The translations under genes and the position numbers were made by a program. A DNA stretch of 64,000 bases from Amycolatopsis sp. NBC_01480 (GTDB lineage Bacteria; Actinomycetota; Actinomycetes; Mycobacteriales; Pseudonocardiaceae): NCBI RefSeq assembly GCF_036227205.1, contig NZ_CP109442.1:6510001-6574000 (forward strand). Direction: 5' to 3'. A model generated the notes under the pieces. It saw nothing but the letters and a program-made list of their open reading frames with translations. It did not search any database and was not told the DNA's origin. Below, piece by piece: positions 1 through 8,442 of this stretch; positions within the stretch are counted from its first letter, which is position 1, and each line of letters opens with the position of its first letter.

Positions 1-1
1 C

Positions 2-982
2 AGCACCGACGGCGTCCACTGGACCCGCGCGGCCGGCGGCAAGCCGATCCTCGGGCCCTCGCACGACGTGCACCGCGACAACGTTTACGGCGCCGGCCAG
101 CCGTCCGTGGTGTTCCTCGACGGCTGGTACTACCTGCTCTTCACCGACACCACCGGCCGCGCGGCGGGCTGGAACGGCGCCGGGCAGTTTGTCGTCCGCT
201 CGCGCGACCCGGCGTTCGGGAGCGGGGTGGAAGCGTTGGGGGACAAGGGTTTCGGCCCGGTCTCCTCGACGAACGCGCCGCGCGAGCGCTCAGTCGTGGA
301 CGGCTTCAGCGCCGACCTGGAGTGGGTCGGCGCGCTCGACGCGTTCGTCATCGCCCACGAGACCGCGGCCGGCACCACGCTGACGTTCTGGGACCGCGAC
401 TTCACCGTGCAGCCGTACGCGCCGCTGGTGATCCCCGGTGCCTGGAAGGAGGGGCCCGGCTTGGTCCGGCGCCCCGACGGGCACGCGCCGACCTCGGTCA
501 CCGACCCCTGCGGCACGGTCTCGTTCGACGTCGTCCGCGCGACCGTGACCGGCGAATCCGGGGCTCCGACGGCGTTGCAGCACTTCGGCCTCGACGTGCG
601 CGGCTCCGGCGCCTGCGCGGACGCCGACCGCCTCACCACCACGTTCGACGGCGTCGCGATGCCGTCCCCGGAACGCACGATGGACCTGTTCCGCCGCGGG
701 CAGCGCATCCGGATCGACCGCCGCTCGGTGGCCGCGACGCTCGCGGGCGAAGTCCTGAACGAGCCGCTGCCGCCCGTCGAGGGCATCGCGGTGACGGCCC
801 GGCTGCACGCCGGCGCCACCGTGGTGCACGCCGACGGCCGCGGTTACAGCGTGCTGCTCGGCCAGAACGTGCGCTGGGGCCTGCCCGACACCGGCTCGGT
901 GAAGCTCAACGACTCCGAGGTGACGGAGGTCGGCCCGCGACAGTGGGACGCCTACGCGACCGGCCTGCCACTGGGCGGCTGA
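2..982 (+). CDS. Glycoside-hydrolase-like five-bladed propeller protein, 3' part
   Basis: The reading frame is open from the window edge, so the start lies upstream and about 326 C-terminal residues are seen. The first residues read STDGVHWTRAAGG, followed by a GQPSVVFLDGWYYLLFTD segment. Such 'DG..W' and 'Y.LfYTD' blades recur in beta-propeller glycoside hydrolases of the GH43/GH62/GH117 type and in sialidase-like folds. The last ~100 residues may be a separate beta domain. Catalytic acids cannot be assigned because the N-terminal blades are missing. The gene converges on the next gene, and the last 77 bp overlap its 3' end. A function beyond carbohydrate-active-like is not supported. Confidence 0.6.
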   Translation, partial: STDGVHWTRAAGGKPILGPSHDVHRDNVYGAGQPSVVFLDGWYYLLFTDTTGRAAGWNGAGQFVVRSRDPAFGSGVEALGDKGFGPVSSTNAPRERSVVDGFSADLEWVGALDAFVIAHETAAGTTLTFWDRDFTVQPYAPLVIPGAWKEGPGLVRRPDGHAPTSVTDPCGTVSFDVVRATVTGESGAPTALQHFGLDVRGSGACADADRLTTTFDGVAMPSPERTMDLFRRGQRIRIDRRSVAATLAGEVLNEPLPPVEGIAVTARLHAGATVVHADGRGYSVLLGQNVRWGLPDTGSVKLNDSEVTEVGPRQWDAYATGLPLGG

Positions 983-1700
983 CCGGCGACGGCGGGTCCA
1001 GCTCGCCGGACTTGCGCCCCGCGGCCGGGTCCTCGGCGGCGAGATCGCCGGAGTCGCCGGAACGGCCGGAGTCGCTGTCGGGGCCGGGGCGCGGGCGGCG
1101 GGCCGGGGAAGGCTTGCGGCGCTTGGCCCGGTGGCTCGGGGGCGAGTCCGCCGAGTCCGAGCCGGAATCCGACTCCGACCCGGAATCGGTGTCGGATCCC
1201 GAACTAGAGACGGGCACAGCCTCGCCCAGGTCCAGCTCGCCGACGTTCCGCTGGTGGCGGGACTCGTCCGGCTCGAGCACCTCGTCGTCGGCCGAATCGG
1301 CGCGGCGCGGGCGGCGGATCCGGCCGCCGACGAACAGGCCCAGCCCGGCCGGGACCAGCACCAGCAGGGCGGAGAACGCCGCGCCGCCGGTGAGCGCGGA
1401 CTTCAGCTCCGCGACGCCGGTCTGGTCGACGAAGATCGCGCGCCCGATCACGTACAGGACGCCGCCCGCCAGGCCGGTCACCAGCGCCGCGATGAACCAC
1501 GCGCGGCCGCGGTCGGGCCGGTCGCGCCAGCCGTCGATCGCGCTCCACAGCGCCGCGACGCCGACGAGCACCGCGAGCGTCACCGACGTGATCACGGTCT
1601 GGTCGGTCGGGTGGAACACGGACCACTTGGCGAGCAGCGTCATCGCCGCGGCGTGCACCACGGCCATGACCAGCCCGCGCGTCAACCAGGCACCCAGCAT
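906..1700 (-). CDS. B-4DMT-type small membrane protein with acidic/basic low-complexity tail
   Basis: This 264-residue protein has four predicted membrane helices in the first ~125 residues: LTRGLVMAVVHAAAMTLL, VITSVTLAVLVGVAALW, AWFIAALVTGLAGGVLYVIG and AFSALLVLVPAGLGLFVGG. It matches the actinobacterial family annotated as B-4DMT (four-TM half of a drug/metabolite transporter); the substrate is unknown. After RIRRPRRAD the protein becomes a disordered tail of Ser/Asp/Glu repeats (SGSDTDSGSESDSGSDSADS), then an Arg/Pro-rich end. The tail runs 77 bp into the convergent gene. The ATG at 1700 sits just before the first helix. It is divergent from pepQ across a 126 bp gap. Confidence 0.7.
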   Translation of the reverse strand: MLGAWLTRGLVMAVVHAAAMTLLAKWSVFHPTDQTVITSVTLAVLVGVAALWSAIDGWRDRPDRGRAWFIAALVTGLAGGVLYVIGRAIFVDQTGVAELKSALTGGAAFSALLVLVPAGLGLFVGGRIRRPRRADSADDEVLEPDESRHQRNVGELDLGEAVPVSSSGSDTDSGSESDSGSDSADSPPSHRAKRRKPSPARRPRPGPDSDSGRSGDSGDLAAEDPAAGRKSGELDPPSPVSRPVAGRSRRRPTVAGRPPSPRSR

Positions 1701-1826
1701 GGACGGAGTGTAGGTGCCGGTGGGTGAACGCCGTGTGGTCCTCCCGGACGAGTGCGGGCCCGGACGCGGAGCGTCACCCTACGTAAGGCGCATCAGCCGT
1801 GCCGCTCCGCTGGCTAAGCTGGCCGC

Positions 1827-2927
1827 GTGCCTGAAATCCACGCTCACCGGCGCGGCGCGCTGCGGTCCCTGCTCACCGAGTCCGGGGTCGACGCGCTGCT
1901 GGTCACCGACCTGCTCAACATCCGCTACCTGACCGGGTTCACCGGCTCGAACGCCGCGCTGCTCGTGCACACGAGCGGCGACGGGCGCACGGTGTTCTGC
2001 ACCGACGGCCGTTACACCACGCAGTCGGCGGCCGAGGTGCCCGACCTGGAGCGCGTGATCGAGCGTGCGAGCGCCCGCGCGCTGGCGAGCCACGCCGCGC
2101 ACGACCACGCCCACCACCGGCGGACCGGCTTCGAGAGCCAGTACGTCAGCGTCGAGGAGCACGAGGTGCTCAAGGTCCGGTTCGAGACCGTGGACCTGAT
2201 CCGCACGCCCGGGCTGGTCGAGCAGCTGCGCGTGGTCAAGGACGAGGTGGAGGTCGCGGCGCTGCGCGCGGCCTGCGCGGCCGCCGACCGGGCGCTCGCC
2301 GACCTGATCGCGGCCGGCGGCCTGCGCCCCGGCCGGACCGAGCTGGAAGTGGCCCGGGACCTGGAGCACCGGATGCTGGAGCACGGCTCGTCCGGGCCCT
2401 CGTTCGACTCGATCGTGGCCGCCGGGCCGAACTCCGCCATCCCGCACCACCAGCCCACCGGGGCCGAGCTGCGCACCGGCGACTTCGTGAAGCTCGACTT
2501 CGGCGCCACCGTCGACGGCTACCACTCCGACATGACCCGGACGTTCGTGCTCGGCGAGCCGGCGGACTGGCAGCGCGAGCTCTACGACCTGGTCCACCGC
2601 GCGCAGGCGGCCGGCACGGAGGCCGTCCGGCCGGGCGCCGTGGTGTCCGAAGTGGACGCCGCCGCCCGGTCCGTGATCGTCGCCGCGGGCCGCGGGGAGG
2701 AGTTCTCCCACGGCCTCGGGCACGGCGTCGGCCTCGAGGTGCACGAGGCGCCCAGCTTCGCTACCACGGGCGTCGGTACACTGACCGCCGGTATGGCGGT
2801 CACCGTCGAGCCCGGCGTATACCTCGCGGGCCGCGGTGGCGTGCGCATCGAGGACACGCTCGTCGTGCGGGACACCGGGCCCGAACTCCTCACCCTGAGC
2901 ACCAAGGACCTCGTGGCCGTCCGATAA
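1827..2927 (+). CDS. pepQ: Xaa-Pro aminopeptidase (M24 metallopeptidase)
   Basis: This cytoplasmic enzyme removes the N-terminal residue from Xaa-Pro peptides using two metal ions. The N-terminal ~130 residues are a creatinase-like domain ([19 protein letters not shown]). The C-terminal pita-bread domain shows all five metal ligands: two Asp in [19 protein letters not shown], His in [12 protein letters not shown], and Glu in VTVEPGVYL and [11 protein letters not shown]. Its 366 residues are normal for the family. The GTG start is 20 bp after a TAAGCT -10-like sequence. It lies 43 bp upstream of efp, as in other actinobacteria, so the two may be co-transcribed. Confidence 0.93.
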   Translation: MPEIHAHRRGALRSLLTESGVDALLVTDLLNIRYLTGFTGSNAALLVHTSGDGRTVFCTDGRYTTQSAAEVPDLERVIERASARALASHAAHDHAHHRRTGFESQYVSVEEHEVLKVRFETVDLIRTPGLVEQLRVVKDEVEVAALRAACAAADRALADLIAAGGLRPGRTELEVARDLEHRMLEHGSSGPSFDSIVAAGPNSAIPHHQPTGAELRTGDFVKLDFGATVDGYHSDMTRTFVLGEPADWQRELYDLVHRAQAAGTEAVRPGAVVSEVDAAARSVIVAAGRGEEFSHGLGHGVGLEVHEAPSFATTGVGTLTAGMAVTVEPGVYLAGRGGVRIEDTLVVRDTGPELLTLSTKDLVAVR

Positions 2928-2970
2928 CGGCGGTCGCGGACTAGAGATCGACACAGGAGACCGAAAGCTC

Positions 2971-3534
2971 GTGGCCACCACCAACGACCTGAAGAACGGG
3001 CTCGTCCTCAACCTCGAGGGCCAGCTGTGGACCGTCACCGCGTTCCAGCACGTCAAGCCGGGCAAGGGCGGCGCGTTCGTGCGCACCACCCTCAAGCACG
3101 TGCTGACGGGGAAGGTCGTCGACAAGACCTTCAACGCGGGCACGAAGGTCGACACGGCCACCGTGGACCGCCGGAACATGACCTACCTGTACAAGGACGG
3201 CCAGGACTTCGTGTTCATGGACGCCGACACCTACGACCAGATCACGGTGCCGTCCGAGACCGTGGCCGACAACGCCAACTACATGCTGGAGAACACCGAG
3301 GTCCAGGTCGCGGTGCACAACGACGTGCCGCTGTACGTCGAGCTGCCGACCTCGGTCGAGATCCTGATCCAGCACACCGACCCGGGCCTGCAGGGCGACC
3401 GCTCGACCGGCGGCACCAAGCCGGCCACGCTGGAGACCGGCGCGGAGATCCAGGTCCCGCTGTTCCTCTCCACCGGAGAGAAGATCAAGGTCGACACCCG
3501 CGACGGCCGCTACCTCGGCCGCGTCTCCAGCTGA
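2971..3534 (+). CDS. efp: Translation elongation factor P
   Basis: EF-P rescues ribosomes stalled at polyproline by binding next to the peptidyl-tRNA. The 187-residue length and three-domain organisation are typical: an N-terminal KOW-like domain ([20 protein letters not shown]) and two OB-fold domains. The acceptor loop reads [10 protein letters not shown], with Lys at the usual modification position. No modification gene is visible nearby. The GTG start is preceded by AGGAGA. The stop overlaps the nusB start by one base (TGATG), so efp and nusB are translationally coupled. Confidence 0.97.
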   Translation: MATTNDLKNGLVLNLEGQLWTVTAFQHVKPGKGGAFVRTTLKHVLTGKVVDKTFNAGTKVDTATVDRRNMTYLYKDGQDFVFMDADTYDQITVPSETVADNANYMLENTEVQVAVHNDVPLYVELPTSVEILIQHTDPGLQGDRSTGGTKPATLETGAEIQVPLFLSTGEKIKVDTRDGRYLGRVSS

Positions 3535-3992
3535 TGCCGGAGAAGCTGCCGCCGCACCCGAACCGCGGCGGGTCGATCAGCCGCCGGCAGGCCCGCCGCC
3601 GGGCGGTCGAAATGCTGTACGAGGCCGCCCAGCGCGACGCCGACGCGGTCACGCTGCTGGCGGACCGGGTCGGCGCGGTGGAGGTCGACCCGGTGGCGGA
3701 CTACACGATCACGGTCGTGGAGGGCGTCACCACGCGGCGGGAGCAGATCGACGAGCTGCTGTCCGAGCACTCGCAGGGCTGGACCCTGGACCGGATGCCG
3801 CCGGTCGACCTGGCGGTGCTGCGCGTGGGCGTCTACGAAATGCTGTGGTCGGGCGACGTGCCGGACGCGGTCGCCATCGACGAGGCCGTCGGCCTGGCCA
3901 AAGAACTCTCCACGGACGACTCGCCCCGCTTCGTCAACGGCGTGCTGGGCCGCATCGGCACGATCGCCGACCGGCTCCGCGCGGTCCTGTAG
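3534..3992 (+). CDS. nusB: Transcription antitermination protein NusB
   Basis: This 152-residue all-helical protein binds boxA RNA with NusE (S10) and promotes antitermination of rRNA transcription. The sequence shows the characteristic SRRQARRRAVEMLYEA N-terminus and the C-terminal VAIDEAVGLAKEL and FVNGVLGRI motifs. The ATG overlaps the efp stop by one base. The order efp-nusB-bldD-pyrR is the same as I recall around bldD in Streptomyces, which supports a core chromosomal context. Confidence 0.96.
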   Translation: MPEKLPPHPNRGGSISRRQARRRAVEMLYEAAQRDADAVTLLADRVGAVEVDPVADYTITVVEGVTTRREQIDELLSEHSQGWTLDRMPPVDLAVLRVGVYEMLWSGDVPDAVAIDEAVGLAKELSTDDSPRFVNGVLGRIGTIADRLRAVL

Positions 3993-4007
3993 CCGCGCCG
4001 CGGGATG

Positions 4008-4030
4008 CGCCCCAATGTGGCGTTGGGTGC
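4008..4030. repeat. Palindromic repeat CCAATGTGGCRTTGG, copy 1
   Basis: A 15 bp near-palindrome, CCAATGTGGCGTTGG, lies 19 bp after nusB with extended GC arms. A second copy follows 83 bp downstream. The core pairs CCAA with TTGG around TGTGGCG. It lies outside genes and has no T-run, so a terminator role is uncertain. Confidence 0.6.
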
Positions 4031-4040
4031 TCCAGCCCTG

Positions 4041-4075
4041 CCCCACCACCACCCTCAAAGGAAGCGCTTCGCGCC
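4041..4075. repeat. Dispersed 35 bp repeat, copy 1
   Basis: This 35 bp stretch differs at only 5 positions from 40555-40589, 36 kb away upstream of uvrC. Its 3' part contains the palindrome GAAGCGCTTC, which is disrupted in the other copy. Both copies are intergenic, so this is a dispersed noncoding repeat rather than a conserved protein segment. Confidence 0.65.
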
Positions 4076-4094
4076 CGGCCCCGATTCCACGCAA

Positions 4095-4109
4095 CCAATG
4101 TGGCATTGG
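4095..4109. repeat. Palindromic repeat CCAATGTGGCRTTGG, copy 2
   Basis: CCAATGTGGCATTGG is an almost perfect palindrome (CCAATG-TGG-CATTGG) and matches the copy at 4012-4026 at 14 of 15 positions. GGGGCGC follows it, mirroring the GCGCCC in front of copy 1. The pair brackets the 35 bp repeat in the nusB-bldD gap. Confidence 0.6.
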
Positions 4110-4261
4110 GGCGCAACGGTGCCGGGTCACGATGGGTATGGGTGGTCTAGCCCGATCGGGTAACGGCGCGGGCCGGGGGGCGGCGCCGGGAACCGGGCCG
4201 CGCGGGCGTCGTTGATCACCGTCCGCAGCCACGGCGGGCACACGGCAGATGCCCGAGGCGG

Positions 4262-4299
4262 GGTGAGCGTTTCCGGTGTCCGGTCCGGAAACGCTCACC
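4262..4299. terminator. Bidirectional terminator hairpin between nusB and bldD
   Basis: Perfect 15 bp arms (GGTGAGCGTTTCCGG and its complement) enclose an 8-base loop. It lies 21 bp beyond the bldD stop and 270 bp beyond nusB, between convergent genes. There is no clear U-tract, which is common for actinobacterial terminators. Confidence 0.75.
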
Positions 4300-4320
4300 G
4301 CTTCGGGCAGCTGCCGGACA

Positions 4321-4809
4321 TCAGTCTTCTTTGGACGGACGGGCCTCTGGCGGCAGGACGCCCCAGTCGATCAGCTGCTCGGTGAGCTCGCCGGGGGTCA
4401 TGTCGTAGATGATGGCCAGCGACCGCAGGTCCTCGGTGCGGATCGAGAGCACCTTGCCGTTGTAGTCCCCGCGCTGGCTCTGGATCGTCGCCGCGTACCG
4501 CGCGAGCGGGCCGACCTTCTCCGCGGGCAGCTGCTGGAGCCGCTCCAGGTTGATCACGATCTTCGTGGCGGGCTCGGCGCCCGAGGGCACGCGGCCCTCC
4601 GGCAGCAGTTCGACCACCGGCACGCCGTAGAAGTCGGCCAGCTCGGCCAGCTTCTGGACGGTGACGGCCCGATCGCCACGCTCGTACGAGCCGACGACGA
4701 CGGCCTTCCAGCGGCCGCCCGACTTCTGCTCGACCCCGTGCAGGGAAAGGCCCTGCTGCTGGCGGATCCCGCGGAGCTTGGCCCCGAGCGCCTTGGCGTA
4801 ATCGCCCAT
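4321..4809 (-). CDS. bldD: Developmental regulator BldD, c-di-GMP-binding
   Basis: BldD represses sporulation genes during vegetative growth; in Streptomyces its dimer is bridged by tetrameric c-di-GMP. The 162-residue protein has an N-terminal XRE-type HTH (LGAKLRGIRQQQGLSLHGVE through GSYERGDRAVTVQKLAELADFYGV). The C-terminal domain retains the c-di-GMP signature RxD-x8-RxxD: R113-G-D115, then eight residues, then R124-T-E-D127. So the ligand site looks intact. The gene is divergent from the pyr operon. A BldD-box consensus lies 66 bp upstream of the start, consistent with autoregulation. Confidence 0.95.
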   Translation of the reverse strand: MGDYAKALGAKLRGIRQQQGLSLHGVEQKSGGRWKAVVVGSYERGDRAVTVQKLAELADFYGVPVVELLPEGRVPSGAEPATKIVINLERLQQLPAEKVGPLARYAATIQSQRGDYNGKVLSIRTEDLRSLAIIYDMTPGELTEQLIDWGVLPPEARPSKED

Positions 4810-4875
4810 CTGGTGGTTCTCCGTTTCCTCACCCCCACGCCGGTCGGATGACCGGTGAGGGGACTCCTCGAGTCG

Positions 4876-4906
4876 AATACTCAGAGTAATGGTTACGCAT
4901 AGTTGT
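4876..4906. promoter_or_regulatory. BldD box(es) in the bldD-pyrR intergenic region
   Basis: AATACTCAGAGTAAT (4876-4890) fits the published BldD consensus nTnACnCWGnGTnAn at every fixed position except the first T. Directly beside it, GTTACGCATAGTTGT (4892-4906) fits less well, missing two fixed positions. Tandem boxes upstream of bldD suggest autoregulation. They also lie ~90 bp upstream of a possible pyrR promoter (TACTGT at 4987). An effect on the pyr operon is inference. Confidence 0.7.
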
Positions 4907-5035
4907 CACCAGGTCAAGCAGAAGGTCTTCCGCCCCTGGTCGGGGCCATGCGCACACCACCCGGAAGGCTGATTGACCTCCCCTGCTACTGTCGGTGCGA
5001 TTTCCTCGCACAAGCCGGAGATCGACGTCCTTTAA

Positions 5036-5067
5036 GGACCCGTCCAGAGAGGCGGGGAAGGAGGTCC
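5036..5067 (+). promoter_or_regulatory. PyrR-binding mRNA element overlapping the pyrR ribosome binding site
   Basis: CGTCCAGAGAGGCG (5041-5054) matches the conserved PyrR-binding loop known from pyr leader RNAs (UCCNGNGAGG core), with CCG/CGG able to close it. The flanking GGACC (5036-5040) and GGTCC (5063-5067) are complementary and would enclose both the loop and the Shine-Dalgarno AAGGAGG. This predicts translational repression by PyrR bound to UMP, as reported for mycobacterial pyrR, rather than Bacillus-type attenuation. A smaller hairpin, GTGCGA-TTTCC-TCGCAC, precedes it at 4995-5011. Confidence 0.75.
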
Positions 5068-5070
5068 GCC

Positions 5071-5664
5071 TTGTCGTCACGTCCGCGTGGCGCGGCGGTG
5101 CCGGCCGGGGAGCGCGAGCTCCTTTCCGCCGGCGATGTCGCGCGCACCATCGCCCGGATGGCCCACCAGGTCATCGAGAAGACCGCCGGTCCACCGGGTG
5201 ACACCGCACCCCCGGTGCTGCTGGGCATTCCCACCCGCGGCACCCCGCTGGCCCTTCGGCTGGCCGAAAAGATCGGCGAGTTCGCCGGCACCACACCCCC
5301 CACGGGCGCCCTCGACGTCACCCTGTACCGCGACGACCTGCGCCGCCGTCCGCCGCGCGCGCTGGAGCAGACGCAGCTGCCCGCGACCGGCATCGACGAC
5401 CGGCTGGTGATCCTGGTCGACGACGTGCTGTTCTCCGGGCGCACCATCCGCGCCGCGCTCGACGCACTGCGCGACCAGGGCCGCCCCCGCGCCGTCCAGC
5501 TCGCCGTGCTGGTCGACCGCGGCCACCGGGAGCTGCCGATCCGCGCGGACTACGTCGGGAAGAACGTGCCCACCGCACGGGCCGAGGGCGTGTCCGTGCT
5601 GCTGACCGAAACGGACGGCCGGGACGCGGTCCTGCTCCGCGCCCCGGAAGGAGAGACCCGGTGA
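5071..5664 (+). CDS. pyrR: Bifunctional pyr operon regulator / uracil phosphoribosyltransferase PyrR
   Basis: PyrR binds pyr mRNA in response to UMP and also has weak uracil phosphoribosyltransferase activity. The PRTase fold shows [20 protein letters not shown] and the PRPP-binding loop [22 protein letters not shown] [15 protein letters not shown] segment ([10 protein letters not shown]) is also present. I chose the TTG at 5071 because AAGGAGG lies 5 bases upstream and it gives 197 residues, close to the family size. The frame is open further upstream, but that reading would cover the leader RNA. The 3' end overlaps pyrB by 4 bases. Confidence 0.95.
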   Translation: MSSRPRGAAVPAGERELLSAGDVARTIARMAHQVIEKTAGPPGDTAPPVLLGIPTRGTPLALRLAEKIGEFAGTTPPTGALDVTLYRDDLRRRPPRALEQTQLPATGIDDRLVILVDDVLFSGRTIRAALDALRDQGRPRAVQLAVLVDRGHRELPIRADYVGKNVPTARAEGVSVLLTETDGRDAVLLRAPEGETR

Positions 5665-6593
5665 AGCACCTGCTCGCCACGGACGGGCTGGACGCCGATA
5701 CCGCCACAGCCATCCTCGACACCGCCGACGAGCTGAAGCACACGCTGCTCGGCCGCGAGGTCAAGAAGCTGCCGACGCTGCGCGGCCGCACGGTGATCAC
5801 GCTGTTCTACGAGAACTCCACCCGCACCCGGGTCTCGTTCGAGATCGCGGGCAAGTGGATGAGCGCCGACGTGGTCAACGTCTCGGCGGCCAGCTCGTCG
5901 GTGAACAAGGGGGAGTCGCTGCGGGACACCGCGCTCACCCTGGCCGCCGCGGGCGCCGACTGCGTGATCATCCGCCACCCCGCCTCCGGCGCCGCCCACC
6001 GGCTGTCCGGCTGGCTGGCCGAGGCGGGCACCGCCGTGGTGAACGCGGGCGACGGCACGCACGAGCACCCGACGCAGGCGCTGCTCGACGCCGCGACCCT
6101 TCGGGAGCGGCTCGGCTCGCTGGCCGGGCGCCGGGTGGCGATCGTCGGCGACGTGCTGCACAGCCGCGTCGCGCGCTCGAACATCCACCTGCTCAGCACC
6201 CTCGGCGTGGAGGTGGTGCTGGTCGCGCCGCCGACGCTGCTGCCGGTCGGCGTCGAGACGCTGCCGGTCACGGTCTCGCACGACCTGGACGCCGAGTTGC
6301 CGGCCGTCGACGCGGTGATGATGCTGCGGGTGCAGGCCGAGCGGATGACCGGCGGGTTCTTCCCCTCGTCGCGGGAGTACTCGATCTCGTACGGGCTGTC
6401 CGAGCGACGCCTGGCGCTGCTGCCGGAGCACGCCGTGGTGCTGCACCCCGGCCCGATGCTGCGCGGGATGGAGATCGCCTCGGCGGTCGCCGACTCCCCG
6501 GCCTCGGCCATCACCGAACAGGTCCGCAACGGCGTCCACGTGCGCATGGCGGTCCTCTACCACCTCTTGGCCAGTGAAGGAGCGGCTGCGTGA
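5661..6593 (+). CDS. pyrB: Aspartate carbamoyltransferase catalytic subunit
   Basis: This enzyme condenses carbamoyl phosphate with aspartate in the first committed step of pyrimidine synthesis. At 310 residues it has the carbamoyl-phosphate loop [11 protein letters not shown] (about residues 51-61). It also has [11 protein letters not shown] and the C-terminal HPGPMLRG motif. No pyrI regulatory subunit is present, as usual in actinobacteria. The GTG start overlaps the pyrR stop by 4 bases, and its own stop overlaps pyrC by 4. Confidence 0.97.
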   Translation: MKHLLATDGLDADTATAILDTADELKHTLLGREVKKLPTLRGRTVITLFYENSTRTRVSFEIAGKWMSADVVNVSAASSSVNKGESLRDTALTLAAAGADCVIIRHPASGAAHRLSGWLAEAGTAVVNAGDGTHEHPTQALLDAATLRERLGSLAGRRVAIVGDVLHSRVARSNIHLLSTLGVEVVLVAPPTLLPVGVETLPVTVSHDLDAELPAVDAVMMLRVQAERMTGGFFPSSREYSISYGLSERRLALLPEHAVVLHPGPMLRGMEIASAVADSPASAITEQVRNGVHVRMAVLYHLLASEGAAA

Positions 6594-7876
6594 CTCTCGT
6601 GATCAAGGGCGCCCGCCCGTACGGGGAAGGCGATCCGGTGGACGTCCTCGTCGAGGACGGGGTGATCACCGCGATCGGCGCGGTCGAGGTGCCGGACGGC
6701 GCCGAGGTGCTCGAAGCCGCGGGCCAGGTCCTGCTGCCCGGTTTCGTCGACCTGCACACCCACCTGCGCGAGCCCGGCCGCGAGGACACCGAGACGATCG
6801 AGACCGGCTCGGCCGCCGCGGCGCTGGGCGGCTACACCGCCGTGTTCGCCATGGCCAACACCGACCCGGTGGCCGACAACTCGCTGGTCGTCGACCACGT
6901 GTGGCGGCGCGGGCAGGAGGTCGGCCTGGTCGACGTGCACCCGGTCGGCGCGGTCACGGTCGGGCTCAAGGGCGAGAAGCTCGCCGAGCTCGGCACCATG
7001 GCCAAGGGCGCCGCGCAGGTGAAGGTGTTCTCCGACGACGGCCTCTGCGTCGCCGACCCGCTGCTGATGCGCCGGGCGCTGGAGTACTCCACCGCGCTCG
7101 ACGCGGTGATCGCCCAGCACGCCGAGGAGCCGCGGCTGACCATCGGCGCGCAGGCGCACGAGGGCGAGCAGGCTGCGCGGCTGGGCTACCCGGGCTGGCC
7201 GGCGTCGGCCGAGGAGTCGATCGTGGCGCGCGACTGCCTGCTCGCGCAGCACGCGAAGGCCCGGCTGCACGTCTGCCACGTCTCCACCGCGGGCACCGTC
7301 GACGTGCTGCGGTGGGCGAAAGAGCGCGGCACCAAGGTTTCGGCCGAGGTGACGCCGCACCACCTGCTGCTCACCGACGAGCGCCTGGCCACCTACGACC
7401 CGGTGAACAAGGTGAACCCGCCGCTGCGCACCGGGGGCGACATCGAGAAGCTGCGCGCCGCGCTGGCCGAGGGCGTGATCGACTGCGTCGCCACCGACCA
7501 CGCCCCGCACGCCGTGCAGGACAAGGACACCGAGTGGAGCGCCGCGCGGCCGGGCATGCTCGGCCTGCAGACCGCGCTTTCGGTGGTCGCCGAGACGATG
7601 GTGAAGACCGGCCTGCTCGACTGGCGCGGGGTGGCCCGGGTACTGAGCGAGCGGCCCGCCGCGATCGGCAGCCTGCCCGACCACGGCCGCCCGATCGAGG
7701 CCGGCGAGCCCGCCAACCTGACCCTGGTCGACCCGGACGCCGAGTGGACCGTGCGCGGCGCCGAGCTGGCCAGTATCTCCGCCAACACCCCGTACGAGGG
7801 AATGCGCCTGCCCGGCGTGGTGACGGCGACCGTGCTGCGCGGGCGGATCACCGCGCGCGAAGGGAAGATCTGCTGA
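6590..7876 (+). CDS. pyrC: Dihydroorotase
   Basis: This metal-dependent amidohydrolase interconverts carbamoyl aspartate and dihydroorotate. The 428-residue protein is the long (class I) type. It shows the metal-binding [22 protein letters not shown] and TDHAPH motifs. A GTG start overlaps pyrB (GTGA). The stop overlaps the next ATG by one base. Confidence 0.96.
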   Translation: MTLVIKGARPYGEGDPVDVLVEDGVITAIGAVEVPDGAEVLEAAGQVLLPGFVDLHTHLREPGREDTETIETGSAAAALGGYTAVFAMANTDPVADNSLVVDHVWRRGQEVGLVDVHPVGAVTVGLKGEKLAELGTMAKGAAQVKVFSDDGLCVADPLLMRRALEYSTALDAVIAQHAEEPRLTIGAQAHEGEQAARLGYPGWPASAEESIVARDCLLAQHAKARLHVCHVSTAGTVDVLRWAKERGTKVSAEVTPHHLLLTDERLATYDPVNKVNPPLRTGGDIEKLRAALAEGVIDCVATDHAPHAVQDKDTEWSAARPGMLGLQTALSVVAETMVKTGLLDWRGVARVLSERPAAIGSLPDHGRPIEAGEPANLTLVDPDAEWTVRGAELASISANTPYEGMRLPGVVTATVLRGRITAREGKIC

Positions 7877-8442
7877 TGGACCGCGTCCTGCTCACCCTGG
7901 GGATCGTCGTCTTCTTCCTGCTCTGCCTGTGGGGCATGTGGCTGGGCTGGCGGCGCAAGTCCCGCGCGCAGAGCGTGCTGGTGCCGCCGTTCCCGGAGAT
8001 TCCCGCCGAGCCCGGCGAGATCCGGCTGGAGTCGACCGGGCTCTACGTCAGCACGACCACGGCGGGCAACTGGCAGGACCGCGTGGTCACCCGCGGCGCC
8101 GGGCTGCGCAGCGGCGCGGTCTGGCGGCTGCACCCCGGCGGCGTCGCCGTGGAGCGCGGCGGCGCGCCGGACTTCTGGATCCCGCGTGAGGCGGTCACCG
8201 GGGTCCGTCGCGACTCGCGGATCGCCGGGAAGGTGATGGGCACCGACGCGTTGCTCATCATCACCTGGCGCGCCGGTGAGACCGAGCTGGACACCGGTTT
8301 CCGCGGCGACGAACTCGACGACTATCCACTGTGGATCGCTCAACTTCTTTCCCCGGGGTCCGGGGGCGGCGCCCCCGGCGGGGGCGTAGGGGCTCGGCCC
8401 CGACACAACACTGATCACGACATCAAGGGAGGTGCCCAATGA
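7876..8442 (+). CDS. PH-like membrane-anchored protein of the pyr operon
   Basis: The 188-residue protein has one N-terminal membrane helix (LLTLGIVVFFLLCLWGMWLGW) followed by a cytosolic PH-like beta domain. Its position between pyrC and carA matches the uncharacterised Rv1382-type gene in mycobacteria. The last ~30 residues after PLWIAQLL are Gly/Pro-rich and encoded by a GC palindrome plus the carA ribosome-binding region. The ancestral protein may therefore have ended earlier. The ATG overlaps pyrC by one base and the TGA overlaps carA by four. No enzymatic motif is visible. Confidence 0.85.
   Translation: MDRVLLTLGIVVFFLLCLWGMWLGWRRKSRAQSVLVPPFPEIPAEPGEIRLESTGLYVSTTTAGNWQDRVVTRGAGLRSGAVWRLHPGGVAVERGGAPDFWIPREAVTGVRRDSRIAGKVMGTDALLIITWRAGETELDTGFRGDELDDYPLWIAQLLSPGSGGGAPGGGVGARPRHNTDHDIKGGAQ
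8360..8378. repeat. GC palindrome inside the PH-gene 3' end
   Basis: CCGGGGGC-GGC-GCCCCCGG forms an 8 bp stem with a 3-base loop, embedded in a longer run of alternating G and C tracts (8351-8400). Palindromes of this kind are common between actinobacterial genes; here it is read through in frame as Gly/Pro-rich residues. Confidence 0.5.

Noticed and set aside
4903..5070. N-terminal extension of PyrR
   Set aside because: The open frame covers the likely promoter and PyrR-binding leader; a strong Shine-Dalgarno site places the start at 5071.
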